A DNA stretch of 37,756 nt, taken from the NCBI GenBank assembly GCA_050744165.1, contig JBOGGN010000380.1, forward strand, positions 1-37,756, in the 5' to 3' direction. The notes beneath the pieces were generated by a model. That model was not told the DNA's origin. It was given only the letters and a program-made list of their open reading frames with translations, and did no database searches. This DNA comes from JBOGGN01 sp050744165. GTDB lineage: Bacteria; Actinomycetota; Acidimicrobiia; Acidimicrobiales; Palsa-688. How positions within the stretch are numbered: position 1 is the stretch's first letter; every line of letters begins with the position of its first letter. Below are positions 7,781-15,991 of this stretch, one piece after another. The translations under genes and the position numbers were made by a program.

Positions 7781-10429
7781 CTACGGGCCGCTCTGGCGGA
7801 TCAACTTGGCCACCAAGGCGGTCCAACCGGTCTGGTGGCTGGCCCCCAATCCGGCGCCGGTGTCCCCGTTGAAGTACTCCGCAAAGTCGATCTGATCCCG
7901 CCAGTGAGGATCCTGGTCGAACCTCGCGTTGGCGCCGTTGACGGGCCGATGTCCCCGCTCGTCGGGAAGGAACAGGGCGATCAACCGCCGCGACAGTTCG
8001 GTGGCCACGTCCGACAGCGGGAGCCGGCAGCCCGAGCCGGTGGGAAACTCGACCTTGAACTCGTCACCGAAATAGTGGTGGAACTTCTGCAGGGACTCCA
8101 CCAACAGGTAGTTGATCGGGAACCATACCGGACCTCGCCAGTTGGAATTGCCGCCGAAGATGCCCGTCGTCGACTCCGCCGGCTCGTATTCGATGTGGAA
8201 CGTCTGGCCGGACATCTGCACGCTGACCGGGTGGTGGGCGTGCCAGCGGGAGAGGGACCGTACGCCGTACGGGGACAGGAACTCGTCTTCGTCCAGCATG
8301 CGCCGCAATACCTGGCGCAGCCGGTCCGGGCTCAACAGCGACAGGAGCTGGCGGCGGCCGACACCGAGCTCGTCCAACTCGAAGATGTTGCCGCACAGGT
8401 CGGGGCGGTTCTTCGTAAACCACCGGACGCGAGCCGCGAAGTCGGGAAGCTCCTGCAGGAGCGAGGGCTCGATGGTCTCGACCGCGAACAGGGGAATCAA
8501 GCCGACGATCGACCGGATGCGGATCGGGGTCTGGTGGCCGTCGAGGCTCAGGACGTCGTAATAGAAGCCGTCCTTCGGATCCCACAAGGCGATGTTGTGG
8601 CGGCCCACGTTGTTCATGGCCCGGGCAATAGCCAGGAAGTGCTCGAAGAACTTGGTGGCCACGTCCTCGTAGGCCCGGTTGTAGTGGGCCAGCTCCAGCG
8701 CCATGGCCAGCATGTTGAGGCAGAACATGGCCATCCAGCTGGTGGCGTCGGACTGCTCCAGCCGGGCGCCGCTCGGCAGGGGTGCGGAGCGGTCGAAAAT
8801 GCCAATGTTGTCCAGGCCCAGGAAGCCGCCCTCGAACACGTTGCTTCCCTCAGCGTCTTTGCGGTTGATCCACCAGCTGAAGTTGATGAGCAGCTTGTGG
8901 AACATGCGCTCGAGGAAGGCGTAATCGGGCTTCCCCGATGCTCGGGCGTCGATTTTGTACACCCGCCAGGACGCCCAGGCGTGCACCGGCGGGTTGACAT
9001 CGCTGAATGCCCATTCGTAGGCGGGGAGCTGGCCGTTCGGGTGCATGAACCACTCCCGGCACAGCAAGACGAGTTGTTCCTTGGCGAAATCCGGGTCGAC
9101 CAGCGCCATCGGAATCATGTGGAACGCCAAGTCCCAAGCGGCATACCAGGGGTATTCCCACTCGTCGGGCATCGAGATGATGTCGGCGTTGTAGACGTGG
9201 ATCCAGTCGTGGTTGCGGCCGTTTCGTCGGCTTTCCGGTGACGCCGGGCTTCCGGGGTCGCCTTCCAGCCATTCACGAACCTCGTAGCGGTAGTACTTCT
9301 TGGCCCACAACAGCCCCGCGATAGCCCTGCGCTGCACCGCTCGAGCCTCCTCGGCGGTGTCGGGCGGCGCCAGGTCGGCATAGAACTGGTCCGCCTCCGC
9401 CTCGCGAAGGCTGAGGATTTCGTCGAACGCGGCACCGAAGACGTCGGCACCGGCCGCCGATTTGGCCAGCCGTAGGTCAAGGGTGACGGTGGCTCCAGGG
9501 GCCAGGTCGAGGCGGTACCACAGGGAACCCTTGGTGCCGGTTCCCCCGGGATTCACGGTCGGGGCGCCGTGCACGACGTGGTCGTTGATGCCGTCCTTCG
9601 GGAAGGCGGCGGTATTGGGGACGCCCCACAGACGCTCCGTGTTGGTCTCGTTGTCGCAGAACAGGGCCTTGGCGCCGGGCGTCCCCGCGGCCAGCCACAC
9701 CCGGCCCACCGTTGCGTGGTCGGCGACGATGGTCTGCTCGCCCGTCGCCCACATCTGGGGGTGGCGGTCGTCGCGGCCCCAGGACCAGGTATTTCGGAAC
9801 CACAGTGTCGGCAGCACGTGCAGCGTCGCAAGATCAGGACCCACGTTGGTGCACCGGATCCGGATGCAAAGGTCGTCGGGGCTGGCCTTGGCGTAGGTCA
9901 ACTCCACCTCGAAATACCGATCGCCGTCGAAGATGCCCGTGTCGATCAGCTCGAACTCGGGGTCGGCGCGGCTGCGCCGCCGGCTTTCGTCGACCAGCCG
10001 TTGGTAGGGGAACTCGGCCTGGGGATAGTGGTATCGCCACCGCATAAAGGAGTGGGTGGGTGTGGAATCGAGCGTCCACCAATACTCCTTGGCGTCCTCA
10101 CCGTGGTTGCCCTCGGAGTTGGAGACGCCGAACAGGCGTTCCTTGAAGAACGGGTCGCGCTCATTCCACAGCGCCAGCCCGAAGCACAGGTGCTGCCATC
10201 GGTCGCACACTGCGCCGAGGCCGTCCTCCCCCCACCGGTACGCTCGGGAGCGGGCATGGTCGAATGGGAAGGAGGCCCAGGCGTCGCCGTCGGCGCTGTA
10301 GTCCTCCCGCACGGTGCCCCATTGCCGGGCCGCTACGTAGGGCCCCCACCACTTCCAGCGAGCCACCCGATCGCGGTCCTCGTCCAGCCGACGTTGTTCG
10401 GCCGAGGGTTGGGCGGGGAGTTCGGGCAT
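7781..10429 (-). CDS. GH63-family glycoside hydrolase (glucosidase-like)
   Basis: This 882-aa protein has the layout of bacterial GH63-like enzymes: an N-terminal beta-rich domain (about 1-340) and a C-terminal (alpha/alpha)6 barrel (about 360-880). Key motifs are WYAAWDLAFHMIP, with Asp433 as the likely general acid, GGNSNWRGPVWFPINYLL near 759-776, and EYFNGDTGAGLGASHQTGW with Glu851 as candidate base. GH63 members cleave alpha-glucosyl linkages in oligosaccharides or in compatible solutes such as mannosylglycerate and glucosylglycerate. The exact substrate is not visible. There is no signal peptide, so it is probably cytoplasmic. The ATG at 10429 fits the domain start; the longer open reading upstream is an Arg-rich shadow. 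It lies 113 bp upstream of gnd on the same strand and would feed glucose into that operon. Confidence 0.87.
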   Translation of the reverse strand: MPELPAQPSAEQRRLDEDRDRVARWKWWGPYVAARQWGTVREDYSADGDAWASFPFDHARSRAYRWGEDGLGAVCDRWQHLCFGLALWNERDPFFKERLFGVSNSEGNHGEDAKEYWWTLDSTPTHSFMRWRYHYPQAEFPYQRLVDESRRRSRADPEFELIDTGIFDGDRYFEVELTYAKASPDDLCIRIRCTNVGPDLATLHVLPTLWFRNTWSWGRDDRHPQMWATGEQTIVADHATVGRVWLAAGTPGAKALFCDNETNTERLWGVPNTAAFPKDGINDHVVHGAPTVNPGGTGTKGSLWYRLDLAPGATVTLDLRLAKSAAGADVFGAAFDEILSLREAEADQFYADLAPPDTAEEARAVQRRAIAGLLWAKKYYRYEVREWLEGDPGSPASPESRRNGRNHDWIHVYNADIISMPDEWEYPWYAAWDLAFHMIPMALVDPDFAKEQLVLLCREWFMHPNGQLPAYEWAFSDVNPPVHAWASWRVYKIDARASGKPDYAFLERMFHKLLINFSWWINRKDAEGSNVFEGGFLGLDNIGIFDRSAPLPSGARLEQSDATSWMAMFCLNMLAMALELAHYNRAYEDVATKFFEHFLAIARAMNNVGRHNIALWDPKDGFYYDVLSLDGHQTPIRIRSIVGLIPLFAVETIEPSLLQELPDFAARVRWFTKNRPDLCGNIFELDELGVGRRQLLSLLSPDRLRQVLRRMLDEDEFLSPYGVRSLSRWHAHHPVSVQMSGQTFHIEYEPAESTTGIFGGNSNWRGPVWFPINYLLVESLQKFHHYFGDEFKVEFPTGSGCRLPLSDVATELSRRLIALFLPDERGHRPVNGANARFDQDPHWRDQIDFAEYFNGDTGAGLGASHQTGWTALVAKLIRQSGP

Positions 10430-10490
10430 GGGTGGAAAAACGATAGGGCGTCGCAGCACCGGGTCGCGGTCCGAATCGGGTACGCGGCGG

Positions 10491-12479
10491 ATGCAGAATG
10501 GGCTGGTGCCCCGTCCCCGTCGCCGCCTCCGATTGCTGCCCCGACGCCGAATCGGCTGGGTTTGGGTCGCGTTGGCCGTCGGCATCCTGGTCAACACGCT
10601 CCGGCTGCGCCGGCGGCTGTCGGGTCTTCGCGGCCTCGACCCGGCGGGATCGGCCACGGCGGCCTCCTCGGAAGGACCGCGTTCCACAGTTGGTTCGTCT
10701 GCCTCGACCGCCACGATGTCCGGGATCGGGGACTTCGTTGTCGCCCGTACCCTCGACGTGGCCGTCGACGCCCCAACCCGAGTGGCGGCCGCCGCCTTCG
10801 CCCGCGATGAGGGCCTCGATGTGCTCGACCTGGTGCCCGCCGACCTGCCCTACGACCAGGTGCTCGACCTGGCCCGGGGGGTCGACACCGCCACCTACCG
10901 CACCGCGCCGCTGGCTCCGGGACGTGGGGCTGGCCACGCCATGCTGGTCCGGCGTAGGGTATGGGACCGGGTCGCGGAATCGGCGGGCGAGGAAGCGCCC
11001 TGGGCTGCCGAGGCTGTTCGCGACAGCGGGTCCAACGGCAGTGCCGCGGGCGACGTCGTGCTCCCCGATCGAGCCGCCATGGTGGCCCTCGCCGAGCAAT
11101 TGAAGCTTCACGCCCCCCGCTCCACCGACCTGGCGGTGGCCCCATCGCTGTCTGCCGCCGAACTGTCCCCCACCGAACGGGTCCGGCTGCTGGAAGCGCT
11201 CTACGGCGGCGCCGCGTCCATGGCGGAGGCCTTTCCTGCGCTGCGCTCGCTGCTGTTGCTGGCGGGGCTGGCGCTCTGCCCGGGGTGGGGCGCGGTCGCG
11301 GCGGCCGAATCCCTCCTGCAGCCGTATCTGGTGGCGCGGGGCTTTTCCCCACCCTTGCGCCCGCGCCGCGGCAAACCGGTCGGGCCGTGGGCGTTGCTCG
11401 GGGCGGCGCGGGCACCGCAGGCCAAGGCCGCCGACGACCCGGTCGAATCGCGCCGCCCGGCGTACACCATCGAACTGGCCGAGGGAACGGAACGATTCTT
11501 CGAACCCCGCCGCGACACCTGCCCGTGGTGCGAGAGCACCGCCCTCCGGACCCGCGTGCGGACCCCCGACCTGACGCAATTCAAGCCCGGTGAATTTGTG
11601 ATCGACGAGTGCACGGCGTGCGGCCTGGCATTCCAGAATCCTCGTCTCAATCTCGACGGCCTCGATTTCTATTACCGGGACTTTTACGACGGGCTGGGAG
11701 CTGGCGAGGCGGATTTCCTGTTCTCGCAATCGGAGCCTTCCTACCGGGGGCGGGTGGCGCTGGCCGCCCGGCACGCCACCCCACGGACCTGGTTGGACGT
11801 CGGCACCGGATACGCGCATTTCTGCGTTGTGGCCGCCGGTCTCCTGCCGAGCACCCGCTTCGACGGGCTGGACTTCGGCAGCAGCGTCGAGGCGGCCCGT
11901 CAGCGAGGCTGGATCGCCAACGCCTACCGAGGCCTGTTCCCGGACGTGGCGGCGGGCCTGGCCGGGTGTTACGACCTGGTCAGCATGCACCACTACCTGG
12001 AGCACACCCGTGACCCTCGCGCCGAGTTGGAGGCGGCGTGGACGGCGCTGGCCCCGGGGGGTCACCTGCTGGTCGAGGTGCCTGACCCCGAATCAAGATT
12101 TGCCAAGCTGCTGGGTCGGTACTGGGTGCCGTGGCTGCAACCCCAGCACCAGCAGTTCCTGAGTGTCGCCCACCTGCGGTCGGCCCTGGAGGTGCTCGGA
12201 TTCACGATCGTGGAGGTCGAGCGGGGGCCGGTCCGCCAGCCGGTCGACGTCGCCGGCGCCTTCTGGTTGCTCTTCGGCGACATCGCTCCGACGCCGAACG
12301 TGCCCTGGCGCAACCCGCCGACGCTGGCGTCCCGCCTCGAGCGGTGGGCCATCCTTGCTGCCATGGCGCCCTTGCTGGCCGGCGGCTTGGCGGCCGACCG
12401 GGTCCTGCAGCCCCTCATTGCCGAACGGGCGCCAGCCTGGTCCAACGCCTACCGGGTGCTGGCGCAGCGGCCCGCCTGA
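10491..12479 (+). CDS. Membrane-anchored SAM methyltransferase with an unknown N-terminal domain
   Basis: From the ATG at 10491 the protein has 662 aa; a GTG at 10509 is an alternative start. A basic N-terminus precedes one hydrophobic helix (WVWVALAVGILVNTL, about 23-37). An unrecognised Ala/Leu-rich domain of about 280 residues follows. A zinc-ribbon-like module (CPWCES... CTACGL, from about 344) then leads into a Class I methyltransferase, with motif I LDVGTGYAHF at about 435. The histidine-rich HHYLEHTRDP and LLVEVPDPESRF follow as later motifs. This ribbon-plus-methyltransferase arrangement is common in enzymes linked to surface glycans or sugar modification. It is divergent from the GH63 gene with 61 bp between them, and its stop is only 3 bp from the stop of the convergent ankyrin gene. 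Substrate unknown. Confidence 0.82.
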   Translation: MQNGLVPRPRRRLRLLPRRRIGWVWVALAVGILVNTLRLRRRLSGLRGLDPAGSATAASSEGPRSTVGSSASTATMSGIGDFVVARTLDVAVDAPTRVAAAAFARDEGLDVLDLVPADLPYDQVLDLARGVDTATYRTAPLAPGRGAGHAMLVRRRVWDRVAESAGEEAPWAAEAVRDSGSNGSAAGDVVLPDRAAMVALAEQLKLHAPRSTDLAVAPSLSAAELSPTERVRLLEALYGGAASMAEAFPALRSLLLLAGLALCPGWGAVAAAESLLQPYLVARGFSPPLRPRRGKPVGPWALLGAARAPQAKAADDPVESRRPAYTIELAEGTERFFEPRRDTCPWCESTALRTRVRTPDLTQFKPGEFVIDECTACGLAFQNPRLNLDGLDFYYRDFYDGLGAGEADFLFSQSEPSYRGRVALAARHATPRTWLDVGTGYAHFCVVAAGLLPSTRFDGLDFGSSVEAARQRGWIANAYRGLFPDVAAGLAGCYDLVSMHHYLEHTRDPRAELEAAWTALAPGGHLLVEVPDPESRFAKLLGRYWVPWLQPQHQQFLSVAHLRSALEVLGFTIVEVERGPVRQPVDVAGAFWLLFGDIAPTPNVPWRNPPTLASRLERWAILAAMAPLLAGGLAADRVLQPLIAERAPAWSNAYRVLAQRPA

Positions 12480-12482
12480 CCA

Positions 12483-13514
12483 CTAGCTACCAGCCGTGGC
12501 CGTGGCTGCTTCCAGCATCGTCACAACGTGGTCGTTGCCGGCGTAGCGAGCGGCGCCGAGGGCGGTGCTGTGGAAGAACGGATCGCGGACCGTGAGATCC
12601 AGGTCCTGTCCGAGCAACCACGTCACGACCTCGCGGCGGTCATGCAAGGCGGCCCATATGAGGGCGTAGTCGAGTTGGTGCCCGGCAGGGATGTGGGGGC
12701 CGCTGGAGCCCAGGCGCAGCCGGGCGCGAGCACCCTCTGTGGCGGCCCACGCCTGGGTCCCGTCCAGATCGCCCAGCGCCGCCGCCAGCACCAGGTTGTC
12801 CACCCGGGCGCCGCTGCGGGCCAGCGCCGCCGCCGCTTCCCGGTAGCCGAATGCGATGGCCGTCCACAGCGGCCAGCTGTCGCCGTCGACCCCATCGACC
12901 GCCGCGCCGCCGGCACAGAGCGCCTCGACCAGCGCCGCCTGGACCCCCGCCTCGGCCGGCACGCACGACGACACCAGCAGGTACAACGGTGTCTGCCCGA
13001 GCCCTCCGCCGTAGGTGTCACAGAGGGCGTCGGGCTCGGCTCCTCGGTCGAGGAGCAGCCGGGCCACCTCGACCGCGTTGACCGGTGACTGCAACTGCCG
13101 TTCGACCTCGACCCCGTTGGCAGCCACGAGGTGCAGCAGGGTGGCGTGATGGACGAACGGCGACCGGGCGTGGACCAGGACCGGGTGGTCGTCGAGCAGG
13201 CGGCGCAGGGAGCCGAGGTCACCCCATTGGACCGCGTCGGCCGCTGCCTCGAAGTCCGGGTCGACTGGGTCCCAGGCTGCGGCGGGGTCGGCGTAACCGT
13301 GATTGGCCGCCAGGATGTGCCAGGCCTCTTCCGGTGCGAGGTCCTGCCTCCGCTTCAGGCCGAGTCCGTGCCAGATCCGCTCGACGAGCGGAGGATCGCC
13401 GCCCATACGGTGGGCATCCACCGCCTCGATCAGCAACGGCACCTGCAGGTCGATGTATTCGCCAACCGTGACCGCCCGCCCCGAGAGCTCGGGGATGAGC
13501 GGATAGCGGCCCAC
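12483..13514 (-). CDS. Ankyrin-repeat protein
   Basis: This is a 343-aa soluble protein with degenerate ankyrin repeats, recognisable in ARLLLDRGAEPDALCDTYGGG, TPLYLLVSSC, AALVEALCAGGAAVDGVDGD, SWPLWTAIAFGYREAAAALARSGARVD and HDRREVVTWLLGQDLDLTVRDP. Ankyrin repeats bind other proteins; no catalytic motif is visible. The N-terminal 90 residues are not repeat-like. The start is a GTG at 13514 without a clear ribosome binding site. It begins 56 bp after the glycosyltransferase stop on the same strand, so it may be the last gene of the lipid-synthase operon or an independent gene. Similar ankyrin proteins occur as single genes in actinobacteria. Confidence 0.82.
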   Translation of the reverse strand: MGRYPLIPELSGRAVTVGEYIDLQVPLLIEAVDAHRMGGDPPLVERIWHGLGLKRRQDLAPEEAWHILAANHGYADPAAAWDPVDPDFEAAADAVQWGDLGSLRRLLDDHPVLVHARSPFVHHATLLHLVAANGVEVERQLQSPVNAVEVARLLLDRGAEPDALCDTYGGGLGQTPLYLLVSSCVPAEAGVQAALVEALCAGGAAVDGVDGDSWPLWTAIAFGYREAAAALARSGARVDNLVLAAALGDLDGTQAWAATEGARARLRLGSSGPHIPAGHQLDYALIWAALHDRREVVTWLLGQDLDLTVRDPFFHSTALGAARYAGNDHVVTMLEAATATAGS

Positions 13515-13570
13515 CGCCGCAGTGTACTGACCCGCACCCTGAGGTTCCCCTGGGAGGGCGGCGCCCAGGA

Positions 13571-14812
13571 CTACGCCACCGCAGCCGAGCCGGGGACCAC
13601 CGCAGCCGAGCCAGGGACGACCGCCCCCGGCACCAGGTGCTCCAGCGCGTCGGCCGCCGCCGCCGCTCCGCCGGCCGCCTCGAAAGAGGCCTGTAGCCGC
13701 TGGGCCGCCTTGCGATAGGCGGGGTTGTCGAGCACCGCGCTGACGGCGGCCCGGATGTCGTTGGTCTTGGCTCGCCCGAACTTGAGCCGCACCCCGGCGC
13801 CAGCGTCGGTCACCTGCTGGGCCACGATCGGCTGGTCATCGCGGATGGGGGCCACCACGAGCGGTACGCCGTGGGCCAGGGTCTCGCACACGGTGTTGTG
13901 GCCGCCGTGGGTCACCACCGCCGACACCCGGGCCAGGAGTTCCAGTTGGGGCACGTAGGGGCGGACCAGCACGTCGCGGTCGGCGGCCCCGAGGGCGCTG
14001 GCGAGGTCGGCGGGGCCCACCACCACCGCCTGCACCCGGCCCGCCAGGGATCGCAGCGCCGTGATGGCCTCACCGAGAAACCGCCGCCCGGCCTCGGCAG
14101 TGACGGTGCCGAGCGACACCAGGACTAACCGCCGGGTTGGATCCAACCACCCCCAGGGAAAATCGGCTGAGGCCGGCCGGGCCCCGAGCGACGGCCCGAC
14201 GAAGCGGTAGTGGCTGGGGAAAAAGCTCCCCGGGCCCGCCAGGGCAGGCGTCGAGAAGGCCAGGACCAGCTTCTCGGAGAAGCGCAGATCGCCCCGCACG
14301 GCCGGCACCCCGAACTGGGTCTGGAACCCGACCAGCGCCGCCTTCACCCACTCGCCCACCTTGGGCAGCAGCGCGAAGGGGTCGACCAGCTCCGCCGAGG
14401 TGGTGGCCGACGTGGCCCATGGCAGCCCTCGGCGCTGGGCGACCAAGGCGCCGGCGATGGCCTGCTGGTCGACGACGAGCACATCGGGCTGGAACCGCTC
14501 GACGGCCGCCTCCACGCCAGGGACCATGGCGGTGCCGAGCGGCAGCAGAAACTGCTCCCACAGGAACAGCAGCGCCTCCGCGCCGCGCAGCCCCTGGGAT
14601 CGCTTGGTGGCCTCGGCCATCGCCTGGTCGTCGTCGGCGGGGTCGTCGCCCACCGCCAGCAGCTGCGCGCCGGGGGGAAGCAACGGCCGCAGCAGCTTCG
14701 GATACCCGGTCCAGGCCACGTTGTGGCCGCGGACTTGGAGTTCCTGTCCCACCCCGATGGTGGGATTGGTGTGCCCCGTCAGGGGTGGCACGACGAACAG
14801 GAACCGACTCAT
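13571..14812 (-). CDS. MGT-type (GT1) glycosyltransferase of the lipid-synthase operon
   Basis: The 413-aa GT-B enzyme is of the macrolide/UDP-glucuronosyl-transferase type (GT1). The N-terminal acceptor domain starts FLFVVPPLTGHTNPTIGVG, with His14 in the position of the catalytic base. The C-terminal nucleotide-sugar domain carries YVPQLELLARVSAVVTHGG followed by HNTVCETLAHGVPLVVAP and RDDQP. Such enzymes transfer a sugar from an NDP-sugar to small lipophilic acceptors (macrolides, sterols, carotenoids, lipids). A 21-bp direct repeat (13578-13598 and 13599-13619) encodes a repeated PGSAAVV tail. The ATG at 14812 lies 26 bp after the hydrolase stop and has a G-rich AAGAAGGGG upstream. The position implies that the synthase product is glycosylated; this is inference. 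Confidence 0.92.
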   Translation of the reverse strand: MSRFLFVVPPLTGHTNPTIGVGQELQVRGHNVAWTGYPKLLRPLLPPGAQLLAVGDDPADDDQAMAEATKRSQGLRGAEALLFLWEQFLLPLGTAMVPGVEAAVERFQPDVLVVDQQAIAGALVAQRRGLPWATSATTSAELVDPFALLPKVGEWVKAALVGFQTQFGVPAVRGDLRFSEKLVLAFSTPALAGPGSFFPSHYRFVGPSLGARPASADFPWGWLDPTRRLVLVSLGTVTAEAGRRFLGEAITALRSLAGRVQAVVVGPADLASALGAADRDVLVRPYVPQLELLARVSAVVTHGGHNTVCETLAHGVPLVVAPIRDDQPIVAQQVTDAGAGVRLKFGRAKTNDIRAAVSAVLDNPAYRKAAQRLQASFEAAGGAAAAADALEHLVPGAVVPGSAAVVPGSAAVA

Positions 14813-14838
14813 GATTTTTTGCCCCTTCTTGGTGTTGC

Positions 14839-15705
14839 TCAGGCCACCAGTTGCGCCAGTGGATGGGCCCCGGTGTTCTCCAGCGCCGGGGGTTGGTACT
14901 GCGGCGCCTCGCCGTGGCGCCCCCCAAGCCACCACGCCATTACCGCCTGCAGGTGCTCGGGCACCTCCATGAGGATGGAGTGGCCGCAGCCCGAGAGGAC
15001 GTTCAAGGTGAAGTCGGGGACCAGGCTCTCCAGGTCCCGGGCCCGGTCGATGACATCGGAGTCCTCGCCGTAGATCGCCAGCATCGGGCAGCCGAGGCTG
15101 GCCAGCGGCTCGCGGGGGAGCGGGACCGCGGTCAGCAGGTCCTCGACCAGGGTGGTGCGGTTGATCAAGGCGTCGGCCTTGCCGGCCATGCGGTGCATCT
15201 TCCGGCCGGAGGCGGCCACCCACGCCCGGGCCTCCTCTAGCTCCATGCCGAAGGCGATGCCCCAAAGCGTGCGGGCCATCTCCTCACCCCAGCCCTGGAC
15301 CGCGAAGTGGCCCTCGATCATCACCAGGCTGGCGACCTGATCGGGGAAGGCGAGGGCGAACGCCAGCGCCACGGTGCCGCCATAGCTGTTGCCCACCAAG
15401 TGGACCGGGCCGTCGATCCGCAACTCCGCCAGCAGTGCCGCCAGGTCGTCCACCGAGTCGTCGAGGGAGTAGCCGAGCGCGGGCCGCTCCGAGAGGCCGT
15501 GGCCTCGCAGGTCGTAGAGCATCACATCGGCCCCCGCGGCGGCGCAGGGGTTGGCCAGCGTGTAATAGAAGGACGAGAGGTTGTCCATCACCAGCCCGTG
15601 AATGAACACGACCGTGGGCCGCCCGGTGCTCCCCGGCTGGCCGCCTGGCGGCGGGGAGAGCTGCTGGACGTGGAAGCGGACGCCGTTGGCCCGGACGTCA
15701 GCCAC
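14839..15705 (-). CDS. Alpha/beta hydrolase, possible chain-releasing thioesterase
   Basis: This is a 288-aa alpha/beta-hydrolase fold protein. The oxyanion region is VVFIHGLVMDN, the nucleophile elbow is LVGNSYGGTVAL (Ser107), the acid is in IYGEDSDVID (about Asp217) and the catalytic histidine is in LSGCGHSILMEVP (His242). No signal peptide or lid domain stands out. The start is GTG at 15705, inside the last codons of the ACP gene (8-nt overlap), so the two are translationally coupled. Neither large synthase has a thioesterase or reductase release domain. This enzyme is therefore the best candidate for freeing the product from the carrier by hydrolysis or transfer, although sequence alone does not separate a thioesterase from an esterase or lipase. 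Confidence 0.88.
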   Translation of the reverse strand: MADVRANGVRFHVQQLSPPPGGQPGSTGRPTVVFIHGLVMDNLSSFYYTLANPCAAAGADVMLYDLRGHGLSERPALGYSLDDSVDDLAALLAELRIDGPVHLVGNSYGGTVALAFALAFPDQVASLVMIEGHFAVQGWGEEMARTLWGIAFGMELEEARAWVAASGRKMHRMAGKADALINRTTLVEDLLTAVPLPREPLASLGCPMLAIYGEDSDVIDRARDLESLVPDFTLNVLSGCGHSILMEVPEHLQAVMAWWLGGRHGEAPQYQPPALENTGAHPLAQLVA

Positions 15706-15991
15706 AGGTGCTCACCACCGACAGGCACGCCTGGATGTGGTCGACGACCTGGCCGACGCGCAGGGCGATGATCTCATGCAAGGTCTTATCGGCAAGGAAG
15801 CCGACGAAGTCGACATCGTTTCCGTAGTGAACTTTCAACAGCCCTGCCAGGGCCACGAACTCGATGCTTTCAAGCTCCAGGTCCCCCGAGAAGGCGGTGT
15901 CCCGGGTGATCTCGATGTCGAGCAGGTAGTCCTCGCCAATGACTTCACCCAACATGCGGGTGATATCAGCCAGGATGACGTCAGCGTCCAT
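15698..15991 (-). CDS. Free-standing acyl carrier protein
   Basis: The 97-aa protein is a discrete carrier domain. The phosphopantetheine attachment serine is Ser42 in DLELESIEFVAL; classical ACPs have DSLD, so Glu replaces the Asp just before the serine. This variant is seen in some dedicated carriers of secondary pathways. The ATG at 15991 lies 11 nt inside the end of the preceding synthase gene, and a GAGAGGAC ribosome binding site sits within that coding sequence. The partner synthase has no ACP domain of its own, whereas the first synthase has one. This protein could carry the starter, serve the second synthase, or hand the product to the hydrolase and glycosyltransferase encoded next. 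It is not the housekeeping fatty-acid ACP. Confidence 0.9.
   Translation of the reverse strand: MDADVILADITRMLGEVIGEDYLLDIEITRDTAFSGDLELESIEFVALAGLLKVHYGNDVDFVGFLADKTLHEIIALRVGQVVDHIQACLSVVSTCG

Noticed and set aside
10161..12065. 634-codon minus-strand frame opposite the methyltransferase
   Set aside because: No recognisable domain; the plus strand encodes a zinc ribbon and methyltransferase.
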